Source: Desulfonema magnum (GTDB lineage Bacteria; Desulfobacterota; Desulfobacteria; Desulfobacterales; 4be13). From it: a stretch of 64,000 bases of DNA. A program made the translations under genes and the position numbers. Under the pieces are notes generated by a model. The model did no database searches. It saw only the letters and a program-made list of their open reading frames with translations, and had not been told where the DNA came from. Positions 1 to 9,081 of the stretch are shown here, piece by piece; position 1 is the stretch's first letter, and every line of letters starts with the position of its first letter. Location: positions 3,162,001 through 3,226,000 of the forward strand of contig NZ_CP061800.1 in the NCBI RefSeq assembly GCF_017377395.1, given 5' to 3'.

Positions 1-204
1 GACAGAATAATTTTTCCGCACCGGCTCGGTTTCAGATTGGCAGATCCGCACCGGCCATCGGGATTTCTTAATCCGGAGGAGCGGAAAGGGCGTATTCACG
101 CTTAGGCGATTCGATCCTTTAAATTGTAAATACGCCCGGGCGGAAATGGAAAAATTACTGGGTCACCATTCCTTAAATTTATTTCAATCATAAGGAGTTT
201 TTTT

Positions 205-816
205 ATGTACGATGATAACCTCGATATTGTAAGAGAAGTCATAAATATCGGAATCGGTGAAGCCGCGGATGCGCTTTCAAGACTCGTAAACACCCGGGTG
301 ATTATCAAGACACCGGATATTTGCATTATGAATGCGGCGGATGTTCATGATTATATACGAAAAGAGATGACATCCCTCAGCGTCTATATTTCCCAGAATT
401 TCAAAGAGATGATCAAGGGAAAGACAATCCTTTTTTACACAAAGGAATGCGCTGTTTCTCTGTTGAACGCCATCTGCGGCCAAACCATGAAAACATCATC
501 GCTGACGGAAAGCGGAATCGCCACACTCAATGAAATCGGCAACAATATCATGGTAACATGCATGTCCGAAATAAGTAATCAGATAGATGCCAGAATATGG
601 TTTGATCTTCCCGAAGTCACAGTTGAGATATCTGAGAATTATTTTCAAAACCTTCTGAATGACTTGAAAGAATTAGATAAGGCAATTGTTATCAAAAGTG
701 AGATGCGTATCAAAGAAAAAGATATTCAGGGATATCTTTTTATTCTGCTGAGTTTTGAGGATTTTAATCTGCTCATCCAAGGACTTTGGAAAAAAATAAA
801 CACTGCTTCGTCATGA
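205..816 (+). CDS. CheC-like chemotaxis phosphatase, copy 1
   Basis: A 203-residue soluble protein of the CheC/CheX/FliY type, a family that dephosphorylates CheY-P. The CheC signature is visible twice. The first is D7-x3-E11-x2-N14 with Pro37 exactly 22 residues after the Asn. The second is in the mid-protein block ATLNEIGN, again with Pro 22 residues after the Asn, but with Ala where Asp/Ser is usual. Two signatures suggest a CheC-like rather than single-site CheY-P phosphatase. The start is supported by AAGGAG at 192-197, seven bases upstream. It is the first of three paralogues (also 3662 and 5582) and lies directly before a PAS hybrid kinase, so it may act on that kinase's receivers (inference). 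No CheD gene is seen nearby. Confidence 0.85.
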   Translation: MYDDNLDIVREVINIGIGEAADALSRLVNTRVIIKTPDICIMNAADVHDYIRKEMTSLSVYISQNFKEMIKGKTILFYTKECAVSLLNAICGQTMKTSSLTESGIATLNEIGNNIMVTCMSEISNQIDARIWFDLPEVTVEISENYFQNLLNDLKELDKAIVIKSEMRIKEKDIQGYLFILLSFEDFNLLIQGLWKKINTASS

Positions 817-970
817 ACTTCGATAACAAAAAGAATCCGACAAAGAGTTGCAGGCGAGATTTCAACCCCTGACGCGAAGTTGGTTTGTTTGCAGAACAAA
901 CAGGCTTTCATTTCCAAACCTGTTTAAAGATATAAATGCTCTGCTTATTCACGGGCATTTAAGGAAAAAT

Positions 971-3571
971 ATGCTGAATACTATAAATCCCTCGGCCTTT
1001 GCTGAAATTCTGACAAAAGGGCTCTCCTTCGGAACTATCATTCTTGACAGGGACTACCGTATCACGCTTTGGAATGAGTGGATGGAAAAGCACAGCGGCA
1101 TCAGAGAACGTCATATCATCGGGCAAAACATCTTTGAGAAATACCCTGAGATTCAGGAAAGAAACAAAAATAAATATATCACCGAGTGTATGGAAAGGCA
1201 AATCCCTTTTCTTTTATCGCCACTCATTCATAATCATCTCATACCGCTCAATATTGTCAAAGGGACTGAGGATATCCGGATGATCCAGAATGTCAGAATA
1301 TATCCGCTTCCCGATGATGAGGGAAACATTCTCGGTGTTCTTATTATTATCATGGATTTGACAGAGCAGGTCATCCATGAAAAAGAAGTGTTCAGGCTGA
1401 CATGTCTTCTCGACGGAATCAGGAACATAGATCAGCTCATTACCAGAGCGGAGTCAGAAGATGAATTGCTGAGGGGCGTCTGCAGGACATTGGTCGGACA
1501 TATTGGTTATATGCTTTCATGGGTGGGATTGCTTGATGAGTCTGACCATATCCGGGTGGCAACGTTTGCATGGGCTGAACATGAAATTTCCGAGTCTGAA
1601 ATCACAGAACACGATCTTAAAGATGCGTTGGAGATGGTCGGAAACTCATTCAAAATCAAAGGAAGACCTATGGTTGAACGGATTGAAGAAGATATGTTTT
1701 CCGCGCCCCTGTATTCGGAGTTCGCAACTAGGACAGGCTATAATTCATTTTGTTCTCTTCCTATAAAAATCGGGGATGATTTTATTGGGACGTTAAATAT
1801 TCATTCCAAAGAAAAAAATGTCTTTCAGGAGGAAGAACTTGTATTGCTCGAAGAGGTGGCATCGGATATTTCCTTTGGAATAAAAACACTTCGGGAGAGA
1901 GAAAAAAAACGCCAGGCAGAAACAGAACTCAGGGAGTCGCAAAAAAAGATGTGGCTCATGATCGAACAACTGACGGAGTCCCGTAAGGCCGCTGAAATTG
2001 CAAATAAAGCCAAGAGCGAATTTCTCGCAAACATGGGCCATGAAATCCGCACGCCCATGAATATCATTCTCGGTATGACGGACATCGTTCTGGGCGGTGA
2101 ACTGACTTCTGATCAGCGGGATTTATTAGAGACGGTTCGTGGTTCTGCAGATTCGCTTATGGAGCTGCTCAACGATATTCTGGACTTATCCACAATTGAA
2201 GCGGGCAAACTCAAGATGGAAGAGACAGCGTTTGAACTGGAAGGCTTTTTGGCATCAGTGATAAGGGAGATGGCTTCTGACGCTCACCGGAAAGGGTTGG
2301 AACTGGCTTGTCATTTCAAATTTGATGTTCCTTTGTTCATCAGCGGATATCCCGAACGTCTGCGCCAGATACTCCTTAATCTCATGGGAAATGCCATTAA
2401 GTTCACCAAAACCGGAGAGGTCATATTAAAAGCAGAGAAAGAAACTGAAAATCTGACAGATATGATGCTTCATTTTTCAGTGACAGATACGGGCATAGGG
2501 ATTTTTCCCGAACAAATTGCGTTTATTTTTGATCGGTTCACCCAGGGTGACGGTTCCAGTACAAGGCGTTACGGCGGGATAGGCTTGGGCACCGCCATTT
2601 CCAAGCAGCTGGTCGAGATGATGGGGGGGCAGATATGGGTGGAAAGCACCCCGGGCCGAGGCAGTGTCTTCCATTTCACCATCAGAGCGAAGCAAAAACA
2701 TAAACCTGAACCGCGTCCTAAATATGCCGAACTTGACGGCCTCATTCTTCTGATTGCGGATGACAACGATAGCAGCCGTGAAATTCTCGCTGAAATGGTT
2801 TCCAGATGGAATATCATACCCATTGGTGCGAAAAACGGACAGACCGCTCTGAAAAAACTCAAAAGGATCAGGGCCGAGGGCGGATATCCTGATATGGTTC
2901 TTCTGGATGCTGATATGCCCGGCACAAACGGGCATGAACTGGCTGAACAGCTCCGGATGACCAACAAAACAGAAAATATGCCTGTGATATTTCTCACTTC
3001 GTCGGAGGATAATTATAAGCATCTCTCACATCAGAACCTGCCTGGTGCGGTCTGTCTGCCCAAACCGGTTTTGCCCACAGCACTTCTGAAAACGATGCTG
3101 GCTGTTCGGAGGGACCATCAACGCCATGCCCTGACTCAGAAAAAAAATGAAATCCCTCAGAAGCAGAAAACTACCATGTCCGGGACAGAGAAAAAATTCA
3201 GAATATTGGTGGCCGAAGATAACCAGTTTAATCAGATGCTGATCTCCGTTCTTCTTAACAAAGGAGGACATGAAGTGGTGGCGGTGGGAGATGGAAAGGC
3301 TGCCGCGGATGCCTTTGTCCGAGAACAGTTTGATCTGATCTTCATGGATATTCATATGCCGGACACAGACGGCCTGGAAGCCACCCGTATTATAAGGGAT
3401 AAAGAGAAAAACACAGGAAGCCATATTCCCATAGTCGCCATAACCGCAGATGGCGAAAAAAATGATCTGAACAAATGTGCTGAGGCGGGCATGGACAGTC
3501 ATATTATCAAACCATTTAATTATGATAATATCTTCGCTGCTATTGAGCGTAATTTGAAACTGAAAACTTGA
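971..3571 (+). CDS. Hybrid sensor histidine kinase, PAS-GAF-HisKA-HATPase-REC-REC
   Basis: A soluble hybrid kinase of 866 residues from the ATG at 971, which has AAGGA five bases upstream. The frame is open back to 848, but the two paralogous kinases begin at the equivalent point, so the longer N-terminus is probably untranslated. Order: PAS (about 10-140, with the hallmark WMEKHSGI), GAF (about 160-310), HisKA with phospho-His357 in GHEIRTPMN, and HATPase (DTGIGI, then GGIGLGTAIS). Two receiver domains follow, with the acceptor Asp in LLDADMPG and FMDIHMPD. No membrane segment is seen. The PAS is nearly the same as in the kinases at 6455 and 9082, but the H-box is of a different class. It likely works with the flanking CheC proteins. 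Confidence 0.9.
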   Translation: MLNTINPSAFAEILTKGLSFGTIILDRDYRITLWNEWMEKHSGIRERHIIGQNIFEKYPEIQERNKNKYITECMERQIPFLLSPLIHNHLIPLNIVKGTEDIRMIQNVRIYPLPDDEGNILGVLIIIMDLTEQVIHEKEVFRLTCLLDGIRNIDQLITRAESEDELLRGVCRTLVGHIGYMLSWVGLLDESDHIRVATFAWAEHEISESEITEHDLKDALEMVGNSFKIKGRPMVERIEEDMFSAPLYSEFATRTGYNSFCSLPIKIGDDFIGTLNIHSKEKNVFQEEELVLLEEVASDISFGIKTLREREKKRQAETELRESQKKMWLMIEQLTESRKAAEIANKAKSEFLANMGHEIRTPMNIILGMTDIVLGGELTSDQRDLLETVRGSADSLMELLNDILDLSTIEAGKLKMEETAFELEGFLASVIREMASDAHRKGLELACHFKFDVPLFISGYPERLRQILLNLMGNAIKFTKTGEVILKAEKETENLTDMMLHFSVTDTGIGIFPEQIAFIFDRFTQGDGSSTRRYGGIGLGTAISKQLVEMMGGQIWVESTPGRGSVFHFTIRAKQKHKPEPRPKYAELDGLILLIADDNDSSREILAEMVSRWNIIPIGAKNGQTALKKLKRIRAEGGYPDMVLLDADMPGTNGHELAEQLRMTNKTENMPVIFLTSSEDNYKHLSHQNLPGAVCLPKPVLPTALLKTMLAVRRDHQRHALTQKKNEIPQKQKTTMSGTEKKFRILVAEDNQFNQMLISVLLNKGGHEVVAVGDGKAAADAFVREQFDLIFMDIHMPDTDGLEATRIIRDKEKNTGSHIPIVAITADGEKNDLNKCAEAGMDSHIIKPFNYDNIFAAIERNLKLKT

Positions 3572-3655
3572 AAGCTACAAATATGCCGCACCTGCGGGGT
3601 CTGGCCCGGATCCGCAAATCTGTTGCTACAAGTTTCAAGTTTCAAACAAGGAGTA
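3559..3655. repeat. Short heptamer tract and GCTACAAATATGCCG hairpin repeat between kinase and cheC copy 2
   Basis: The kinase stop codon region reads into degenerate GAAACTT units, and GTTTCAAG units lie just before the cheC ribosome site. Between them is a GCTACAAATATGCCG-type palindromic repeat, related to copies near 16240-16400 and 54807-54840. It is non-coding. Confidence 0.6.
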
Positions 3656-3661
3656 TCTAAG

Positions 3662-4264
3662 ATGTATGACGATAAAATTATTGATATAATTACAGAAATT
3701 TTAAATATCGGAATGGGTGAGGCAGCGAATTCTCTCTCAAAATTAGTTAATACACATATCCTTATCAAAGTGCCGGATGTCCGTGTGATGCAGCTTGCTG
3801 ATATTCATAAATATATCTCTGATGAATTGGACGCTTCGGGGGTTTATATGTCTCAGATATTTACAGGTTACGCGAAGGGAAAAGCGATTCTTTTTTACCC
3901 AAAAGACTGCTCTGTTTCGCTGCTGAACAGCCTCTGCGGACAAACCGATAAAATATCTGATCTGACCGAGGTTGAAATCGCCACCCTCAACGAGATCGGG
4001 AACATGGTCATAGGATCGTGTATGGCTGAAATAGCAAATGTGCTGAAAAGCAAAATCTCTTTTGAATTCCCAGAAGTGACAGTGGAGACCTCCGGAAAAT
4101 ATTTCCAAAATATGTTGAAAGACTTAGGAAAATCAGATATGGTAATTATTGTGAAAAATGTGATGTGTATTAAAGAAACTGACATTCAGGGGTATTTCTT
4201 TGTTATGCTGAGTTTTGAAGATGTTAACCATATTCTGGATGACTTGCGGAAAAAAATGAATTAA
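3662..4264 (+). CDS. CheC-like chemotaxis phosphatase, copy 2
   Basis: A 200-residue paralogue of the protein at 205, counted from the ATG at 3662 preceded by AAGGAG. The frame extends to 3623, but those 13 residues come from heptamer repeat DNA. Both CheC signatures are present: D8-x3-E12-x2-N15 with Pro38, and TLNEIGN followed by Pro after 22 residues. The predicted role is hydrolysis of phosphorylated receiver domains. It sits between the first kinase and a palindromic repeat array that separates it from copy 3. The three copies look like tandem duplication followed by divergence. Confidence 0.85.
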   Translation: MYDDKIIDIITEILNIGMGEAANSLSKLVNTHILIKVPDVRVMQLADIHKYISDELDASGVYMSQIFTGYAKGKAILFYPKDCSVSLLNSLCGQTDKISDLTEVEIATLNEIGNMVIGSCMAEIANVLKSKISFEFPEVTVETSGKYFQNMLKDLGKSDMVIIVKNVMCIKETDIQGYFFVMLSFEDVNHILDDLRKKMN

Positions 4265-4269
4265 AAACA

Positions 4270-4434
4270 AGCTGATTATAACGGATTCGGGGGAGGCCCG
4301 AGAATATGACATCGGATTTAAGGATTTACCGGATATTCCGGGCCGGGACATCCGTCTCATCCTCCTGTCCGCTGTCATATTGCCCGATACCGCGGAAAAA
4401 ACCCCGGGCCTCCCCAAAATCCGTTACAATCAGA
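4270..4434. mobile_element. MITE-like element with CTGATTATAACGG-type terminal inverted repeats
   Basis: The left end (4270-4299) begins CTGATTATAACGGATTCGGG. The right end (4404-4434) is its imperfect inverse complement, CCCCAAAATCCGTTACAATCAG in form, giving arms of about 29 bp around about 105 bp of further self-complementary sequence. It has no coding capacity. The same termini bound 4467-5482 and 54434-54866. Confidence 0.6.
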
Positions 4435-4466
4435 AAACAAGAAATGCTCTATCAGATGAAATTTGC

Positions 4467-5482
4467 CTGATTATAACGGAGTTAGGAAAGGGTCAGCCAG
4501 CGGCTGTGGTGGATCCGGAGTGCGAAAATGCTTTTTCGCAAGTGCGAAAATGCTTTTTCGCAAGTGCGAAAATGCTTTTTCGCAAGTGCAAAAAATGCTT
4601 TTTCGCACTTGCAAAAATACAATTTTTGCACTCCGGATCCCCTAAATCCGTTGGTCAGCCGGCGGCTGTGGCGGCTCCGGAGTGCGAAAATGCTTTTTCG
4701 CAAGTGCGAAAATGCTTTTTCGCACTTGCAAAAATACAATTTTTGCACTCCGGATCCCCTAAATCCGTTGGTCAGCCGGCGGCTGTGGCGGCTCCGGAGT
4801 GCGAAAATGCTTTTTCGCAAGTGCAAAAATACAATTTTTGCACTCCGGATCCCCTAAATCCGTTGGTCAGCCGGCGGCTGTGGCGGCTCCGGAGTGCGAA
4901 AATGCTTTTTCGCAAGTGCAAAAAATGCTTTTTCGCACTTGCAAAAATACAATTTTTGCACTCCGGATCCCCTAAATCCGTTGGTCAGCCGGCGGCTGTG
5001 GCGGCTCCGGAGTGCGAAAATGCTTTTTCGCAAGTGCGAAAATGCTTTTTCGCACTTGCAAAAATACAATTTTTGCACTCCGGATCCCCTAAATCCGTTG
5101 GTCAGCCGGCGGCTGTGGCGGCTCCGGAGTGCGAAAATGCTTTTTCGCAAGTGCGAAAATGCTTTTTCGCACTTGCAAAAATACAATTTTTGCACTCCGG
5201 ATCCCCTAAATCCGTTGGTCAGCCGGCGGCTGTGGCGGCTCCGGAGTGCGAAAATGCTTTTTCGCAAGTGCAAAAAATGCTTTTTCGCAAGTGCGAAAAA
5301 TGCTTTTTCGCACTTGCAAAAATACAATTTTTGCACTCCGGATCCCCTAAATCCGTTGGTCAGCCGGCGGCTGTGGCGGCTCCGGAGTGCGAAAATGCTT
5401 TTTCGCAAGTGCGAAAATGCTTTTTCGCACTTGCAAAAATACAATTTTTGCACTCCGGATCCTCTAAATCCTTTATAATCAG
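4467..5482. repeat. Palindromic tandem repeat array, 8 units with variable internal modules
   Basis: Eight units start at about 4491, 4651, 4768, 4863, 4981, 5098, 5215 and 5356. The spacings are 160, 117, 95, 118, 117, 117 and 141 bp. They differ by whole 22-24 bp submodules of GTGCGAAAATGCTTTTTCGC. Each unit is a hairpin opening with CCGGAGTGCG and closing with TTTTTGCACTCCGG, and then reads TCAGCCGGCGGCTGTGGC. The array is bounded by CTGATTATAACGG-type ends. It is open in several frames on both strands only because of its composition, so no protein is called. Single related hairpins occur at 23318, 45924, 54712 and 59969. Confidence 0.85.
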
Positions 5483-5581
5483 GAGATGGTAAAACTTGTT
5501 CCGCTGAAGAAGCCTCGTTCGGCGAAGCCCCCTGTCCGGCTAAAAAAACGTCTGGCAAAAAAACAAGGAGAGACAGATAAA

Positions 5582-6181
5582 ATGAATGAGGACAACTTTA
5601 TTAATTTTATCAGAGAGATTATAAATATCGGAATAGGTGAGGCAGCGAATTCTCTTTCAAAATTGGTAAACACGCGAGTCATTATCAAAGTACCTGATAT
5701 TCGTATTGTTGAAACCCGGAGTATTGATGAATATGTTTGGAACGAATTCAGCTCCCTCGGGGTTTATATGAGTCAGGATTTCAGTGGTCAGCTTAAAGGA
5801 AAGACGCTTCTTTTTTATACCGAAGAGTGTTCTGTATCACTGCTGAACGCCATTTACGGCGGAACCATGAAGACATCAAATCTTACCGAAGTCGGCATCG
5901 CCACCCTCCATGAGATCGGAAATATTATCATGGTTTCCTGTATGACTCAGATAATTGATTTTATAGGAGGGAAACTTTCTTTTGACCTTCCGAATGTGAC
6001 GGTCGAGGTATCTGAGACTTATTTTAAAAATCTACTGAAAGAATTGGGAAAATTTGACAAGGCTGTTGTTGTCAAAAATGAGATGTCTATCAAAGATACA
6101 GATATACAGGGATATCTCTTTGTTATGCTGAGTTTTGAAGATTTTAACTTGCTCCTGGACATATTTCGGGAAAAAATATAG
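5582..6181 (+). CDS. CheC-like chemotaxis phosphatase, copy 3
   Basis: A 199-residue third CheC-like paralogue. The ATG at 5582 follows AAGGAGAGACAG. The frame runs back to 5486, but only through repeat-edge sequence. In the first signature Asn8 replaces the usual Asp/Ser before E12-x2-N15 and the Pro 22 residues later. The second signature (EIGN plus Pro) is kept. It precedes the TTG-initiated kinase at 6455. The predicted role is receiver dephosphorylation, with specificity unknown. Confidence 0.83.
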   Translation: MNEDNFINFIREIINIGIGEAANSLSKLVNTRVIIKVPDIRIVETRSIDEYVWNEFSSLGVYMSQDFSGQLKGKTLLFYTEECSVSLLNAIYGGTMKTSNLTEVGIATLHEIGNIIMVSCMTQIIDFIGGKLSFDLPNVTVEVSETYFKNLLKELGKFDKAVVVKNEMSIKDTDIQGYLFVMLSFEDFNLLLDIFREKI

Positions 6182-6203
6182 CCGGGAGAATGTCCCCGGG
6201 AAA

Positions 6204-6353
6204 TAAGTACCCGATCAAAAATTTTTTATACCTCTTTTTTTCCGTGAACCGCGGAGAAAACCGGGTTTTTCCCTCACCGGAGGCGGATATTTCCGGGAAA
6301 AAAGCCGGGTTTTTTTCCCTGGCAAATATCGAAAACTTATGGTCAGGTACTTA
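6204..6353. mobile_element. MITE-like element with TAAGTACC-type inverted ends
   Basis: The left end is TAAGTACCCGATCAAAAATT and the right end is its approximate inverse, AAAACTTATGGTCAGGTACTTA in form. Between them are nested GC-rich hairpins (GAAAACCGGGTTTTTCCC, AAGCCGGGTTTTTT). Sister elements are at 17801-18235 and 24559-24704. No protein is encoded. Confidence 0.55.
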
Positions 6354-6454
6354 GATTATCAGCAGATGGAAAATACTTGAAATTCTCCATGGGGAACTCA
6401 AAAGGGAATGTTTATCTGCTGATTCACTCTTCACCAGTCAGGAGAATAACTATT

Positions 6455-8569
6455 TTGAAACACATAGAAATTTCAGAACTGGGTAAAATTCTGACAGACG
6501 GACTTGCGCTTGGAATTATCTTTTTAAGCAAAGATTATCGTATCATTGGCTGGAATTATTGGATGGAAAAGCATAGCGGGATCCGGGCATCTGATATTGT
6601 CGGGCAGAATATCTTTGACAAATATCCTGATATTCGAAAACGAGATAAAGAGAAATATATTACAGCATGTGTTGAAAGCGGAATTCCGTTTCTTTTATCC
6701 CCCTTGTTGCATCATTATCTTATTCCCATTGATATTATTAATAAAAAAAACAAGACTCAGATGCTTCAGTATGTCAGAATATATCCTTTCCGGGATCATG
6801 ACAGTACTGTCGGAGCTGTCATTATCATCAGAGATATGACCGAGCAGGTGCTCCATGAAAAAGAAATATTCAGACTGAGCCGTGTGCTGAAAGGCATTCG
6901 GGATATCCATAAACAGATGATCGGGGCTGAGTCCGAAGAGGCATTGCTGGCAGGTGTCTGTAAAATAATTGTTGAGGATATCGGCTATGAATTTTCCTGG
7001 GTCGGACTGACTGAGGAAGGAACTTCGGTTCTCAGACAAGTCTCCTGGACAGGGGACAGATATACTATCAAGGGCCTGAACGCCGAAGGGAGCGAGGCTG
7101 AATTCAAAAAAGGGATTCTTGGCAGCGCCATTAAAACTGGAAAAACACAGGTTTTTGAAAGGTCTCAGGAATATGTTCCGGACATATCCCGAACCTGCAA
7201 CTTCGCCTGTTCGCTGCCCCTGACAAATGGCAATCACACTATCGGATCTCTGGATATTCATTCTGGTGAAGAAAATGTGTTCCAAAGAGAAGAATTAAAA
7301 TTACTTGAAGAAGTTGCCTCTGATCTTTCTTTTGCCATAAACACGCTTAGGGACAGGCAGAAGCAGCAGGAGGCAGAAAAAAAACTCAGAGAGTCAGAGG
7401 AGAGAATTCGCCTCACCAATCAGCTTCAGCAGTCGCAGAAGATGGAAGCCATTGCTCGTCTTGCCGGTGGTATTGCACATGATTTTAACAATCTTCTTGC
7501 CATAATACTGGGAAATATTCAACTTGCTGAAATGGATTCAGACCCGGACGACCGTATTTATGAAAATTTATCCGGGGCCTTACAGGGCTGCATCCGTGCC
7601 AAACATCTGACAAAACAGTTTCTCACGTTGTCCAAAGGGGAATCGCCGGTTATGAAAACGGGGGCTTTTGGGAATTTTATTCAGGAGACTGCAGATCTTG
7701 CGCTTGCAGGTTCAAATGTCAGTTGTGAATTTTTCATCGCTGATAATCTGCTGCCGGTCAGATTTGATGAAGGGCAGATGAGGCAGGTCTTTAACAATGT
7801 GATCGCCAATGCCTGTGATTCGTTGCCTGAGGGCGGGACAGTTCAGATTTATGCTGAGAATATCAGCGTCAGTGCAGGAAAGCCGGTTCCGGGTGTTATG
7901 ATTCAGGATGGAAAATATGTCAGGATCGTGATTCGGGATCAGGGCATTGGCATCCCCCAAAAATATCTTTCTGTCATATTTGATCCCTATTTTTCCACTA
8001 AGGAGACCGGCATTCAGAAAGGAACGGGCCTGGGCCTTACGGTTGCCTATTCCATACTTGAAAAGCACGGGGGATATATTCGTGTAACATCTGAGGAGGG
8101 AATCGGAACAGACGTATGTATTTATCTCCCAGCCTTTGAACCGGAAATCATCAGGAAAAAAAGAGAGGAGATGCTTCCGTTTAAGGGTAAAATTCTGGTT
8201 ATGGATGATGAGAAAATGATCTGTGAGCTGTTAAAGAAGGTGCTGAAACGTCTCGGATATAAAGCCGAAACTGTCCGAAGCGGTTTTCAAGCCATTGAAT
8301 TATATAAAAAAGCTATGAATTCAGGCGACCCTTTTGATGCTGTTATCCTGGATCTGACTGTCCGAGGCGGTATGGGCGGTGAGGAAACCATCAGGAAGCT
8401 GATGGAGACAGACAGAAATGTGAGGGCAATTATTTCCAGTGGTTATTCCAATGATCCGGTGATGCGTCATTATGCGCGATACGGTTTTCGAGGGGCAATT
8501 CCCAAACCCTGTCAGATAAGAGAACTGGATAACGCGTTATGTTCTGTTCTGATAACGGACAATCAATGA
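6455..8569 (+). CDS. Hybrid histidine kinase, PAS-GAF-HisKA-HATPase-REC
   Basis: Called from TTG at 6455, which has AGGAGA ten bases upstream and aligns with the N-termini of its paralogues (704 residues). An upstream ATG at 6377 lacks a convincing ribosome site. Order: PAS with WMEKHSGI (about 10-140), GAF (about 160-305), a short coiled coil, HisKA of the HDFNN class with phospho-His342, HATPase (DQGIGIP, GTGLGLTVAY), and a C-terminal receiver with Asp in VILDLTVRGG. It is soluble. The kinase core matches the protein at 9082 much better than the HEIRTP-class kinase at 971, although all three share the PAS. Confidence 0.88.
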   Translation: MKHIEISELGKILTDGLALGIIFLSKDYRIIGWNYWMEKHSGIRASDIVGQNIFDKYPDIRKRDKEKYITACVESGIPFLLSPLLHHYLIPIDIINKKNKTQMLQYVRIYPFRDHDSTVGAVIIIRDMTEQVLHEKEIFRLSRVLKGIRDIHKQMIGAESEEALLAGVCKIIVEDIGYEFSWVGLTEEGTSVLRQVSWTGDRYTIKGLNAEGSEAEFKKGILGSAIKTGKTQVFERSQEYVPDISRTCNFACSLPLTNGNHTIGSLDIHSGEENVFQREELKLLEEVASDLSFAINTLRDRQKQQEAEKKLRESEERIRLTNQLQQSQKMEAIARLAGGIAHDFNNLLAIILGNIQLAEMDSDPDDRIYENLSGALQGCIRAKHLTKQFLTLSKGESPVMKTGAFGNFIQETADLALAGSNVSCEFFIADNLLPVRFDEGQMRQVFNNVIANACDSLPEGGTVQIYAENISVSAGKPVPGVMIQDGKYVRIVIRDQGIGIPQKYLSVIFDPYFSTKETGIQKGTGLGLTVAYSILEKHGGYIRVTSEEGIGTDVCIYLPAFEPEIIRKKREEMLPFKGKILVMDDEKMICELLKKVLKRLGYKAETVRSGFQAIELYKKAMNSGDPFDAVILDLTVRGGMGGEETIRKLMETDRNVRAIISSGYSNDPVMRHYARYGFRGAIPKPCQIRELDNALCSVLITDNQ

Positions 8570-9081
8570 TTACAGACGATTTGACCTTATACCTTGAATT
8601 CAGTTGCCTTAGGAGCCTTTTTTCTGTAATACATACAGATAGCATCGGAAGGGGGAAATTCTCCGGATTTGGTCCCTGCTTACATTGCCAGACAGGTATT
8701 CGAAAACCTGCGAGGTTTCCGAAACCTCGCAGGTCTGCGGAGTTATATCTGAAAATTTATGTCCAGGTGCTTACAATCCTGTCTGACAGAATCTTCTGAA
8801 AATAACCAATACAGAAAAAATGATTCTTAAATGCGGTACAGAACGGAACATATTTTGCATTTATTTTATAACTTACGGATATAATACGGACCAATTTTTG
8901 ACCGTCTGAGCATTATGCCCCAATATCCGAAAGTGCTGTTTTTTTTTCAGCATATTAAAAGGATATTCCCCAGGATGCTCCGCCCGCGCGCAGAAATCTT
9001 TCCCGTTTTGTATTGGGCCGAAGTATTATTATTTGGTCTGTATTGGTTTGAAGTATTATTATCTGAAAATGGAGTAAAAGT
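8570..9081. other. Intergenic stretch with one dispersed hairpin
   Basis: No gene is seen. A hairpin at 8706-8734, ACCTGCGAGG/CCTCGCAGGT, is repeated exactly at 49610-49638. Just before the next kinase is an imperfect direct repeat of GTATTGG...GAAGTATTATTAT (about 9013-9062). Confidence 0.6.

Noticed and set aside
848..970. Longer N-terminus for the first hybrid kinase
   Set aside because: Paralogous kinases begin at the position matching ATG 971, which has its own ribosome site.
4380..5492. A 370-residue open frame across the palindromic array
   Set aside because: The reading frame follows the repeat composition and is also open on the opposite strand. Unit lengths vary by amounts that are not multiples of three elsewhere in the array, and there is no ribosome site or domain.
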